This document shows, one piece after another, positions 1-7,645 of a DNA stretch of 64,000 nucleotides. The position numbers and the translations under genes were made by a program. This DNA is from JAISST01 sp050434145 (lineage in GTDB: Bacteria; Fusobacteriota; Fusobacteriia; Fusobacteriales; Fusobacteriaceae), in assembly GCF_050434145.1 (NCBI RefSeq), contig NZ_JBNPVX010000001.1, positions 1 to 64,000 on the forward strand, read 5' to 3'. Every line of letters starts with the position of its first letter. The first letter of the stretch is position 1. A model generated the notes under the pieces. It had not been told where the DNA came from and did not search any database. It saw only the letters and a program-made list of their open reading frames with translations.

Positions 1-1
1 A

Positions 2-76
2 ATCAGAATGCATTCATCACTAGGATATATGAGCCCTTGTGAATATTCTAAGAGCACCCTTAAAAAAGTTGTTTAA
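2..76 (+). pseudogene. C-terminal end of an IS3-family transposase (cut by window edge)
   Basis: Frame 2 from the window start reads IRMHSSLGYMSPCEYSK and stops at 74-76. The HSSLGYMSP.EY signature is the familiar C-terminal end of the IS3-family OrfB (DDE integrase) just past the catalytic glutamate. Only 24 residues lie in the window, so it cannot be judged whether the gene upstream is intact or a remnant. It is the only transposase sequence seen here. Confidence 0.82.
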
Positions 77-79
77 AAA

Positions 80-94
80 AAGGTTGCCTTTCCA
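80..94 (+). mobile_element. Probable right terminal inverted repeat of the IS3-family element
   Basis: Shortly after the transposase stop, the bases ending at 94 read, on the minus strand from the outside in, TGGAAAGGCAACC and then a T-run. A terminus starting TGG followed by a CAACC block close to the orfB stop fits IS3-family ends. The left end is outside the window, so the boundary is inferred. Confidence 0.5.
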
Positions 95-469
95 ATTTTA
101 ATAAATAATTAAATACTTAGTCTGCAAGAATAAAAAGTATATTAATGTATTTCATTATATTATTTATCAAAAAGAGATAGTAGGTTGACAACTACTATCT
201 CTTATTCTTTATTAAATACTATTTATATTTAAATTATTCATATTATTTATTACTGCACAATACAGAATGCTTTCTTCTTAAGTACATACATAGACAAATC
301 TTTATCAATTATAATATCTATTTTTGTTCTAATAATTTATATTTAATAATCATTCTCGGCTTTTTTATTCTCATTTTTCTTCCAAATAAGAAAAATATTT
401 TAATGACTTTTATAGCATAAACTATTTTATCATATATATTTTTATGAGTAAATCTAATTTTAAGCATAT
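95..469. other. Non-coding interval between IS end and rpsI terminator
   Basis: About 375 bases of AT-rich sequence with no open frame that has a ribosome-binding site or recognisable product on either strand. The only structure seen is the 12-bp hairpin at 172-203, listed separately. Confidence 0.6.
172..203. terminator. Strong hairpin, terminator-like, orphan
   Basis: A perfect 12-bp inverted repeat (172-183 with 192-203) and an 8-base loop. Read on the minus strand it is followed by a short T-run, so it resembles an intrinsic terminator, but rpsI already has its own terminator nearer. On the plus strand it could serve the IS3 transposase. No gene between the two hairpins explains it. Confidence 0.5.
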
Positions 470-502
470 TAAAAAATCCCGAAATATATACCTTTTCGGG
501 AT
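470..502 (-). terminator. Intrinsic terminator of rplM-rpsI
   Basis: A perfect 9-bp stem (476-484 with 494-502) with a 9-base loop. On the minus strand it is followed directly by six T residues. It sits 18 bases past the rpsI stop codon. Confidence 0.85.
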
Positions 503-519
503 CTGAGTTTGAATATCAA

Positions 520-918
520 TTAACGTTTCGAGAATTGAGGACTTCTTCTTGCTTTCTTCTTTCCGTATTTTTTTCTTTCTACCATTCTTGAATCTCTTGT
601 AAGGAATCCAGCTTCTCTCAAAACTCCTTTCAATGATTCATCAGCCATCAATAAAGCTCTTGCTATTCCATGTCTTATTGCTCCAGCTTGACCAGAGTTT
701 CCTCCACCTTTTACATTTACCTTTACTTGATATTTGCTTAAAGTTTCAGTTAATACCAATGGTTGTTCTACTATTCTGTGTAAAATTTCTCTTCCACCAA
801 AATATTCACCCATTGTCTTTCCATTTATTGCAATACCATTATTACCTGGTACTAATATTACTCTCGCTACAGAAGTTTTTCTTCTTCCTGTTCCTATATA
901 TTGATTATTTGCTGCCAC
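520..918 (-). CDS. rpsI: 30S ribosomal protein S9
   Basis: Small-subunit protein whose C-terminal tail reaches the P-site tRNA. The sequence carries the family hallmarks: YIGTGRRKTSVARV near the N-terminus, the GGG..GQAGAIRHGIARAL core, and the basic tail ending KKARRSPQFSKR, which is the conserved S9 C-terminus. An upstream in-frame GTG at 924 lies only 3 bases from the AAGGAGG ribosome-binding site; the GTG at 918 is 9 bases away and is preferred, giving 132 residues. It follows rplM by 14 bases, the usual L13-S9 pair, and ends at an intrinsic terminator. Confidence 0.97.
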   Translation of the reverse strand: MAANNQYIGTGRRKTSVARVILVPGNNGIAINGKTMGEYFGGREILHRIVEQPLVLTETLSKYQVKVNVKGGGNSGQAGAIRHGIARALLMADESLKGVLREAGFLTRDSRMVERKKYGKKKARRSPQFSKR

Positions 919-932
919 TATCACTTACCTCC

Positions 933-1367
933 TTAAAAATCTACCTTTTTTGGATTTTGTGCAACATGTTTATGATCAGCCCCAGTAAACACTCTAAGTC
1001 TAGTCAATTGCTCTCTACCTAATTTATTTTTAGGAAGCATTCTACTAACAGCTAACATAAGCAATTCTTCTGGTCTTTTTGCTAAAATTTCTCCAGCAGT
1101 TCTTCTTCTTATTCCACCAGGAAAACCAGAATGGTTATAATAAACTTTATCATTTAATTTATTTCCAGAAAGAACAATACTTTCTATGTTTGTAACTACA
1201 ACATAGTCTCCACCATCAATATGAGGAGTAAAAGTCACTTTGTCTTTTCCCATTAGTTTCTTAGCAATTTCCGCTGCCAATCTTCCTAATACTTTTCCTG
1301 ATGCATCATAATGCAGCCATTCTCTAGATACATCTTCTTTTCTTTGCATAAAAGTATATTTATTCAC
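933..1367 (-). CDS. rplM: 50S ribosomal protein L13
   Basis: Early-assembly large-subunit protein, 144 residues, the normal length. It shows the typical W.HYDASGKVLGRLA segment, HIDGGDYVVVTN, and YNHSGFPGG with the RMLPKNKLGR stretch. Start is GTG, 9 bases after an AGGAGG site. It is first in the rplM-rpsI operon, driven by a consensus promoter at 1448-1476 and preceded by a short leader with a small hairpin that may be a binding site for autogenous control. Confidence 0.97.
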   Translation of the reverse strand: MNKYTFMQRKEDVSREWLHYDASGKVLGRLAAEIAKKLMGKDKVTFTPHIDGGDYVVVTNIESIVLSGNKLNDKVYYNHSGFPGGIRRRTAGEILAKRPEELLMLAVSRMLPKNKLGREQLTRLRVFTGADHKHVAQNPKKVDF

Positions 1368-1369
1368 TT

Positions 1370-1441
1370 CTATTTTCCTCCTAATTAGTTATATTTATAA
1401 TATAACGCAACGGTCCTTTGTGGGAAAGGTAATTTATACGC
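1370..1441 (-). promoter_or_regulatory. rplM leader, candidate L13 autoregulatory RNA
   Basis: The transcript expected from the promoter starts near 1441 and has a leader of about 70 bases. It contains a small hairpin, stem CCTTT/AAAGG with loop CCCAC (1415-1429), flanked by unusually GC-rich bases for an intergenic stretch. Ribosomal-protein leaders before rplM are known in several phyla (Rfam L13 leader). Assignment to such a family is inference from position and the hairpin. Confidence 0.45.
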
Positions 1442-1447
1442 CTCAAT

Positions 1448-1476
1448 ATTATACAAGCTTTTATCCCTTCTGTCAA
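1448..1476 (-). promoter_or_regulatory. Consensus sigma-70 promoter of rplM-rpsI
   Basis: Minus-strand -35 TTGACA (1476-1471), 17-base spacer, -10 TATAAT (1453-1448). Both boxes match the consensus exactly, as expected for a strongly expressed ribosomal-protein operon. Confidence 0.88.
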
Positions 1477-1629
1477 TCATTTATTTAATCAAATTTCTAT
1501 TTTTTAAATTTATTTTTAAGAAATTATTTTCTACAAATATAGATAACACACAACACTTCTTTTTCGTACACTTTATTTTATTATTTCAAATAAATTTATA
1601 TTTTCCTTTAATTTTATAATCTACTATTG

Positions 1630-1635
1630 TATAAT
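1630..1635 (+). promoter_or_regulatory. Probable -10 box of the dehydrogenase gene
   Basis: TATAAT at 1630-1635, 51 bases before the start codon. The hexamer 17 bases upstream (TTTAAT) is a poor -35, so the promoter call rests on the -10 box and on position in the divergent gap with rplM. The rest of the 1477-1680 gap shows no gene. Confidence 0.45.
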
Positions 1636-1686
1636 ATCTTATATTCAATAATGTAATATATCGTTCTTATATATTGGGAGGTAATA

Positions 1687-2646
1687 ATGAGTATTAAATT
1701 GAGAAAAGTTGTTATCATTGGTGCAGGCCATGTTGGATCACATGTAGGTTTTTCACTTGCTACTCAAGGTACATGTGATGAGATAGTTTATATTGATACA
1801 AATCATGATAAAGCTATTGCACAAGCAGAAGACACTGCAGATGCAGTTGTATATTTGCCACATCACATCAATGTAAAAGCAGGAAATTATTCTGATATTA
1901 ATGATGCTGAAATAATTGTCATTTCTGCTGGACCACTACCAGAGTTGGGTACTGGAGAAACTAGGATGGACACTTTAGGTAAAACTATAAAATGTCTTGA
2001 TTCAGTAGTTGAAGGGATTAAAAATTCTAAATTTAATGGAATTATCATAAGTATCTCTAATCCTGCAGATGTTATTGCACAATACATACAAAATAAAACC
2101 AACTATCCTGCAAATAAAGTTATTTCAACAAGTACCACACTTGATTCTGCAAGATTACGAAAATATTTATCAAGAGAACTTGATATTGATCCAAAGTCAG
2201 TACATGCATATGTGATGGGAGAACATGGTGAAAGTCAAATGGTTCCCTGGTCTTGTGCAACTATCTCTGGAAAATCACTAATTTCTCTTATGAAGGAACA
2301 ACCTGATACATATGGTAAATTAGATCTAGATAAGATAGCAAATGATGGTAGATTAGGTGGTTGGGTGATTTTAAATGGAAAAGGTTCCACAGAGTTTGGT
2401 ATTGGAGCCTCTTGCAACGAACTTATTAAGACTATTTTTGCCAATGAAAGAAAAGTTTGTATGATTTCTACATTATTAAGTGGTCAATATGGTCAAAAAG
2501 ATGTTTATGCAAGTGTTCCAACTATTCTTGGAAAAGATGGTGTTATTGATATCATTGAGCTCCCTATGACTTCAGACGAATTAGAAAAGTTTGGCCAATC
2601 TTGCAATATTATGAAAAAGAATTTTAATTTAGCTATAAACATGTAA
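1687..2646 (+). CDS. L-lactate / L-2-hydroxyacid dehydrogenase (LDH-MDH superfamily)
   Basis: NAD-dependent reduction of a 2-oxoacid, most likely pyruvate to L-lactate, regenerating NAD+ in fermentation. The Rossmann motif GAGHVG is at residues 12-17, and an acidic residue (D37) ends the second strand, fitting NAD. The active-site set is present: R93 in ETR, N125 in SNPAD, D153 and R156 in LDSARLR, and H180 in GEHG. The substrate loop before ETR reads AGPLPELGTG, longer than in textbook LDHs and lacking the Gln that marks lactate specificity there, so a related 2-hydroxyacid is possible. GGGAGG site just before ATG. Followed after 21 bases by a secreted repeat protein. Confidence 0.85.
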   Translation: MSIKLRKVVIIGAGHVGSHVGFSLATQGTCDEIVYIDTNHDKAIAQAEDTADAVVYLPHHINVKAGNYSDINDAEIIVISAGPLPELGTGETRMDTLGKTIKCLDSVVEGIKNSKFNGIIISISNPADVIAQYIQNKTNYPANKVISTSTTLDSARLRKYLSRELDIDPKSVHAYVMGEHGESQMVPWSCATISGKSLISLMKEQPDTYGKLDLDKIANDGRLGGWVILNGKGSTEFGIGASCNELIKTIFANERKVCMISTLLSGQYGQKDVYASVPTILGKDGVIDIIELPMTSDELEKFGQSCNIMKKNFNLAINM

Positions 2647-2667
2647 TAGATTTGGAGGTATTTATAA

Positions 2668-3441
2668 ATGAAAAAAATCATATTTTATTCACTTTTTATT
2701 TTTTCTGGAGTATTTCTATCTTCAGAAATTAAACTTTCTGATCTAGCTATAGCAGATGACGGATTAACTTATCAATCTGCTAATCAGGTGTATTCTGGAC
2801 CTGCGAAAGATTTCTATTCTAATGGAAAGATCAAATCTGAAGTCAACTTTGATAATGGAAAATTAGATGGTCTTACAAAGCTATACTACGAAAATGGCAA
2901 GATACAAAGTGAAATACAATACAAAAATGGGAAAATAGTCGGAATTACCAAAGAATATTTCTCAAATGGAAATATCAAAATGGAAAGTACATATACTAAT
3001 GGAAAAAGAAATGGTCAAGAAAAAATATACTATGATTCAGGAAAAATTAAATCACAATTTACTTATAAGGATGATAAGAAACAAGGAATAGCAAAACATT
3101 TCTTTACTAATGGCAAAATTGAATCTGAATTAACTTATCTCAATGATAGTCTCAATGGAATTGTAAAAATATATTCAGAAAGTGGAAAACTATTAGAAGA
3201 AGCCACTTATCGTGGTGGAAAATATAATGGAATTGTCAAAAGATACTACAAAAATGGTAACCTTGCTTCAGAAATCAGTTATACCAATGGCAAATCGTCA
3301 GGAAAAGGAAAGCAATATTACCAAGACGGAAAACCAAAATCTACAGCTACAGGTTTTACATCTATTGAAAATATAAAATTACAATCTTTTTCAAATACTA
3401 AAAAAAAGACTAAAGAAAAAACTTCTCAAAAGAAAAAATAA
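2668..3441 (+). CDS. Secreted YwqK/MORN-like repeat protein
   Basis: 257 residues. An N-terminal hydrophobic stretch (residues 5-18) looks like a signal peptide. The body is about eight tandem repeats of roughly 23 residues with the pattern Y..NGK...E..Y.NGK..G, the YwqK-type relative of MORN repeats. The tail is lysine-rich (KKKTKEKTSQKKK). Such proteins are often auto-named antitoxins after YwqK, but no toxin gene adjoins it and export argues against that role. It has its own SD (GGAGG) 21 bases past the dehydrogenase gene, and transcription ends at the terminator 3452-3490. Function unknown; an envelope or surface role is inferred. A larger membrane-anchored relative is at 26057. Confidence 0.75.
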   Translation: MKKIIFYSLFIFSGVFLSSEIKLSDLAIADDGLTYQSANQVYSGPAKDFYSNGKIKSEVNFDNGKLDGLTKLYYENGKIQSEIQYKNGKIVGITKEYFSNGNIKMESTYTNGKRNGQEKIYYDSGKIKSQFTYKDDKKQGIAKHFFTNGKIESELTYLNDSLNGIVKIYSESGKLLEEATYRGGKYNGIVKRYYKNGNLASEISYTNGKSSGKGKQYYQDGKPKSTATGFTSIENIKLQSFSNTKKKTKEKTSQKKK

Positions 3442-3451
3442 TTTTCTAAAT

Positions 3452-3490
3452 AAAAAAGGTATTCAAGAAAAATGGTTGAATACCTTTTTT
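3452..3490. terminator. Bidirectional terminator between convergent genes
   Basis: A 9-bp perfect stem (3458-3466 with 3476-3484) with A6 before and T6 after, so it works on both strands. It closes the repeat-protein gene on the plus strand, and its T-run overlaps the exoprotein stop codon on the minus strand. Confidence 0.88.
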
Positions 3491-6095
3491 AATTTTCTTC
3501 ACTCAAAGATGATAATGTTTTTATTATTCCATCTATTGTAGTACCATCTAAAATATTCTTTCTTTCACTTTTAGGTACACTCTCAGTTTTAATCTTTAAA
3601 AAATCTACATTAGCTTTTGATATTATGTTCTTAGTATTTTCTTGATAAATATTTTCTTTTACAATAACCTTCAGTGAATTATTTTCATCAATGACTTCTA
3701 CAACATATCCCTTATTTTCTAAATTTTGATGTTTATTTTCTTTTGTAGGATCATTGCTTGTAGAAATTTCTGAAACTATATCCTCATTACTTTGAGAGCG
3801 AATCCTAGTCAAATTTTTATTATTAAGATTATTAATTTCATCTATTTCATTAGCTAACTTATCAATAAGTGTTGCAAACTTTAATTTGCCCTCTCTTGTT
3901 GCTATTTTATCTATAGTGTTTCCAGATAAATATATTTTTGCTTGTAATATTTCTATTCCATTCTCAATTGTTCTTTCAAACCAAATAATATCTTTTAATA
4001 AATTTGATATTTGCTCTTCTGTAAGTGGTTCTCCTCTAACCAGACCTAAAGAAGCAGCAACTTCTTTGCCATTGCGTAACAATTCTCTAATTAGCCAACT
4101 CTCTTCATCATCTTCGACAATTTCATCTTCTTCTTCATTATTTTCATAAAGTAACGTATTCTCATAGGTTTTATCTTTTTTATTCATCTTTATTTCGTTC
4201 AAATTTTTATAAAAATCAAAACCCAACAAATTTTCATTTTCCATTCTTTTATAAATTTCTAAATAATATGAATCTTCTTTTCCTAAATTATTATTTTCAT
4301 CATCATTTTTTTCTTCTGTATCATCAACATACCTTATATATGTAAAATCTGGAACTTCAGTGTTAGGCAAAACAACTGCATTTTCTTCAATGGTTAAAAT
4401 ATAATCATTATAAGAAACAGCATGTTGGTTGTATTCGACACCCATTGTAGATATTTCTTCATTTGAAAAATAGCTTGCACCAATGTTATAGTCAAATGTT
4501 CCATCCACCAGATTAGTATTTTCAGTGATCACTCCATCTCTATTTATATAATGTCTGTTTCCATATCCAAATATTCCAAAATTTTCTGTGTAAACAGATG
4601 TATTACTTGCTTTATATATCAGATCATTAAATGTATATAAAATAGCATTTTCTCCATTTTTCAAATATTGAAAACTTAATGTTCCTTTATTTTTACTTAT
4701 TATATTTTCTAGATTGACAATAGAATTGAAATCTAATTTAAATGAATCATTACTGTAAATAGAACCAGTATTTTCAAGATAATATCCTCTTATGTCTATA
4801 TTATCACTTAGTATATCTCCTAAATTTTTCAAACTATTGTTTGCTACAATACTCACTTCAGTACCAACTAAGTCTCCATAGTTTTCAAAGTTTCCACTTG
4901 ATATAATAATATTTTTACTAATTAATTTTCCGTGATTAGTAAAAGATTTATCTTGTGCTAATATTTCATTATCAGATATGTTTTCATCACTTTTTGGTAA
5001 TTCTCCTATAAGATTAATCTCTTCATGCCCTAAAATTCCACCATGATTTTCTATTATGCCACTCTCAATAGTGACCTTATTTCCTTTTACTACAGATTCA
5101 TCAGTTATTTTAAGAGATTTACTTTTTACTTTAACAGTTTTTTCAGATAAAATTTGTCCATTGGATACAAAATTATTACTAACTATATTAACACCAGTTT
5201 TTCCAGATATATTTTTTAATGCAAGGTCTCCATTTACATCTATGGTCAAATCATTGCTGTCAGCTAACATAGCTCCTTTACTATTTACACCAACTCCAGC
5301 ATCAGAACTATATAGGTAAATTTTTCCAGCATATATTGAACCTAACTCATTTGCATCCAACGCAAGGCCAGTACCAGTCCCTCCTGTAGAAGTTATCGTT
5401 CCATCAGAAACATTGTATTGATTTTTTCCCAATATGACATTTACTTCTTTCCCACCATATATTTTTCCATTCAATCTAGCTGTTCGTGAAATTATATCAA
5501 ACTTGGTAATATTTCTAGCATCTACTCCATTTTCACCTACTATTACATCACCTTTCTCTACATCTATCACACTGAATTCATTATTAATATATTTAGGTTT
5601 ACCTGTAGTAATCATGACATTAGGGGTATTTATGAACCCAGCCTTATTTATATATACACCATTTGGATTAGCCAATATGTAATCCGCACTTTTTCCAACT
5701 ATTTCAGTAAAACCTTCTATCTTACTTATATTTGTTCCAGTAACTTCTGTAATAATTTTTTGTGCTTCTTTTGAGTTTTGTAGGTTTGGATTTCCATTTA
5801 TTGAACCACCTAATTCTGATGTATTCACACCTTTACCATTATTTATAATAATTCCATTTTTTCCAACATTATAATCTTTAAAGTAATTATGCGAAACACC
5901 ATTTGAATCAGGTTTATTAATATTTACAACTGGAATTTTATTTTGTGTTTCATTTATAGTGACATTTTGATTTTTATCATTATCAATATTTATATTAATA
6001 CCATAAAGAAATATTTTAGGGCTAAAACACAAAAAACACATCAACACAATGTGCAACAACTTATTACAATAATAAATAGTTTTTTCCTTCACCAT
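3489..6095 (-). CDS. FhaB/CdiA-like two-partner-secretion exoprotein, apparently truncated
   Basis: 868 residues. A long charged N-region then hydrophobic signal (to about residue 30) leads into a TPS domain (about 30-150) with the diagnostic NPNL and NPNGVYI motifs that direct secretion through an outer-membrane TpsB pore. A beta-helical stretch of filamentous-haemagglutinin-like repeats follows (about 150-480), then an acidic, helical C-terminal third. The C-terminal LTEEQISNLLKDIIWFE resembles the segment that in full-length FhaB/CdiA proteins starts the second half, yet the protein ends soon after, with no toxin tip. Start: ATG 6095, 6 bases past a TGGGGAA site, preferred over an upstream TTG. 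No TpsB gene is in the window. Its promoter carries a palindrome. Confidence 0.82.
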   Translation of the reverse strand: MVKEKTIYYCNKLLHIVLMCFLCFSPKIFLYGININIDNDKNQNVTINETQNKIPVVNINKPDSNGVSHNYFKDYNVGKNGIIINNGKGVNTSELGGSINGNPNLQNSKEAQKIITEVTGTNISKIEGFTEIVGKSADYILANPNGVYINKAGFINTPNVMITTGKPKYINNEFSVIDVEKGDVIVGENGVDARNITKFDIISRTARLNGKIYGGKEVNVILGKNQYNVSDGTITSTGGTGTGLALDANELGSIYAGKIYLYSSDAGVGVNSKGAMLADSNDLTIDVNGDLALKNISGKTGVNIVSNNFVSNGQILSEKTVKVKSKSLKITDESVVKGNKVTIESGIIENHGGILGHEEINLIGELPKSDENISDNEILAQDKSFTNHGKLISKNIIISSGNFENYGDLVGTEVSIVANNSLKNLGDILSDNIDIRGYYLENTGSIYSNDSFKLDFNSIVNLENIISKNKGTLSFQYLKNGENAILYTFNDLIYKASNTSVYTENFGIFGYGNRHYINRDGVITENTNLVDGTFDYNIGASYFSNEEISTMGVEYNQHAVSYNDYILTIEENAVVLPNTEVPDFTYIRYVDDTEEKNDDENNNLGKEDSYYLEIYKRMENENLLGFDFYKNLNEIKMNKKDKTYENTLLYENNEEEDEIVEDDEESWLIRELLRNGKEVAASLGLVRGEPLTEEQISNLLKDIIWFERTIENGIEILQAKIYLSGNTIDKIATREGKLKFATLIDKLANEIDEINNLNNKNLTRIRSQSNEDIVSEISTSNDPTKENKHQNLENKGYVVEVIDENNSLKVIVKENIYQENTKNIISKANVDFLKIKTESVPKSERKNILDGTTIDGIIKTLSSLSEEN

Positions 6096-6149
6096 AATAT
6101 TCCCCAAATAGCTAAAATTAAAATCATATACAAAAAACTAAATAAATTC

Positions 6150-6176
6150 AATTTATGATATTATACATCATAAATT
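6150..6176. promoter_or_regulatory. Perfect palindrome over the exoprotein -10 box
   Basis: Inverted repeat with 10-base arms, AATTTATGAT (6150-6159) and ATCATAAATT (6167-6176), separated by 7 bases that contain the whole -10 hexamer. The geometry suits a dimeric repressor blocking RNA polymerase. The binding protein is unknown. Confidence 0.55.
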
Positions 6177-6188
6177 CAAAAAAAGCAA
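6160..6188 (-). promoter_or_regulatory. Promoter of the exoprotein gene
   Basis: Minus-strand -35 TTGCTT (6188-6183), 17-base spacer, -10 TATAAT (6165-6160), about 65 bases before the chosen start codon. Confidence 0.7.
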
Positions 6189-6242
6189 TCTATTTTTGAC
6201 AATATTATGTTATTCTCTTGTATCCCTTTATTTCTATATTAG

Positions 6243-6272
6243 AAAAGCCTATTCTCTTACAATAGGCTTTTT
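6243..6272 (-). terminator. Intrinsic terminator of pyk-eno
   Basis: A perfect 11-bp stem (6243-6253 with 6261-6271), 7-base loop, A-run on one side and T-run on the other. It lies 21 bases past the eno stop. Confidence 0.85.
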
Positions 6273-6292
6273 ACTATTTTTTATAATTATCT

Positions 6293-7600
6293 TTATTTAT
6301 TTTTTAAATTATAAAATACATTTTTTCCAGAATATTTTGCCACACTTCCCAAATATTCTTCTATTCTTAATAATTGATTATATTTTGCCATTCTATCTGT
6401 ACGAGATGTCGATCCTGTTTTTATTTGTCCAGCATTTGTTGCCACTGCTACATCTGCAATAGTTGTATCTTCAGTCTCACCTGATCTATGAGATATTACT
6501 GCTGTCATTCCAGATTTCTTAGCCATTTCTATGGCATCCAATGTTTCTGTAAGACTTCCAATTTGGTTAAGTTTAATTAATATTGAGTTAGCAGCTTTTA
6601 ACTCAATACCTTTTTTTAGTCTTTCTGTATTAGTCACGAATAAATCATCTCCAACAATCTGAACATTTTCTCCTAAAACCTTAGTAAGTTTTTGCCAACC
6701 TGACCAATCGTCTTCTCCTAGTCCATCTTCGATAGAAACTATTGGATATTTTTTTACTAAACTTTGATACCATTCCACCATCTCATCAGAAGTTCTCTTT
6801 ACATTCCCTTCTCTTTTGAAGTGATAAACAAATTGCCCATTCTCTTCTTCACAAAATTCACTTGCTGCAGCATCTATAGCAAAAGTAATGTCTTCACCCA
6901 ATTTATATCCTGCACTCACCACAGCCTTAGACATCATTTCTAAAGCTCCTTCAGTTCCATTTATTTTTGATGGTGCATAACCTCCTTCATTGCCTACATT
7001 TGTAGAATCTCCATTAGCTTTTAATAATTTACCTAGATGGTGAAAAATCTCGCATCCCATTTGCATGGCATCTCTAAATGTCCTAGCTCCCACTGGTTGA
7101 ATCATGAATTCTTGAAGATCTACTGCCGAATCTGCATGTGAACCTCCATTTAATATATTCATCATTGGTAATGGTAATTCTTTAGCATTTGATCCACCCA
7201 AATATTTATACAAAGGTAATCCTAATGCATTTGCTGCAGCACGAGCTGTTGCTAGTGACACTCCCAATATAGCATTGGCACCTAGTCTTCCTTTATTAGA
7301 TGTACCATCCAACTGAATCATTGCATTATCTATTTCTACTTGATTCGTTGCATCCATTCCTAATATTTCTTCTTTTATTTCAGTATTAACATTTTCTATT
7401 GCCTTCAAAACTCCTTTTCCCAAATATCTTGATTTATCTCCATCTCTCAATTCTACTGCTTCATATGCACCAGTCGATGCTCCAGATGGGACTGCAGCTC
7501 TTCCTAGAGAACCACATTCTAATATTACATCAACTTCCACTGTTGGATTTCCTCTAGAATCCAATATTTCTCTCCCTATTACATCTACTATTCTTGTCAT
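6293..7600 (-). CDS. eno: Enolase (phosphopyruvate hydratase)
   Basis: Converts 2-phosphoglycerate to phosphoenolpyruvate in glycolysis. Residues 39-48 give the substrate-loop motif SGASTGAYEA. The Mg-binding and catalytic regions are intact, including NGGSHADSAVDLQEFMI, SIEDGLGEDDW and the SHRSGETEDT signature. 435 residues is the family norm. Start is ATG 7600 with GGAGG 5 bases upstream; an in-frame TTG at 7612 overlaps that site and is rejected. It follows pyk by 45 bases, so the last two enzymes of glycolysis are probably co-transcribed, ending at 6243-6272. Confidence 0.97.
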   Translation of the reverse strand: MTRIVDVIGREILDSRGNPTVEVDVILECGSLGRAAVPSGASTGAYEAVELRDGDKSRYLGKGVLKAIENVNTEIKEEILGMDATNQVEIDNAMIQLDGTSNKGRLGANAILGVSLATARAAANALGLPLYKYLGGSNAKELPLPMMNILNGGSHADSAVDLQEFMIQPVGARTFRDAMQMGCEIFHHLGKLLKANGDSTNVGNEGGYAPSKINGTEGALEMMSKAVVSAGYKLGEDITFAIDAAASEFCEEENGQFVYHFKREGNVKRTSDEMVEWYQSLVKKYPIVSIEDGLGEDDWSGWQKLTKVLGENVQIVGDDLFVTNTERLKKGIELKAANSILIKLNQIGSLTETLDAIEMAKKSGMTAVISHRSGETEDTTIADVAVATNAGQIKTGSTSRTDRMAKYNQLLRIEEYLGSVAKYSGKNVFYNLKNK

Positions 7601-7645
7601 TTTTACCTCCAAATTTATTTTACAAAATACACATTTTATAGCTTA

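Noticed and set aside
2668..3441. Toxin-antitoxin pair including a YwqK antitoxin
   Set aside because: The protein appears to be exported and the neighbours are a dehydrogenase and an exoprotein; there is no small toxin gene.
3489..6095. Contact-dependent inhibition (CDI) system
   Set aside because: The exoprotein has a TPS domain but no toxin C-terminus, no immunity gene and no CdiB/TpsB partner in the window.
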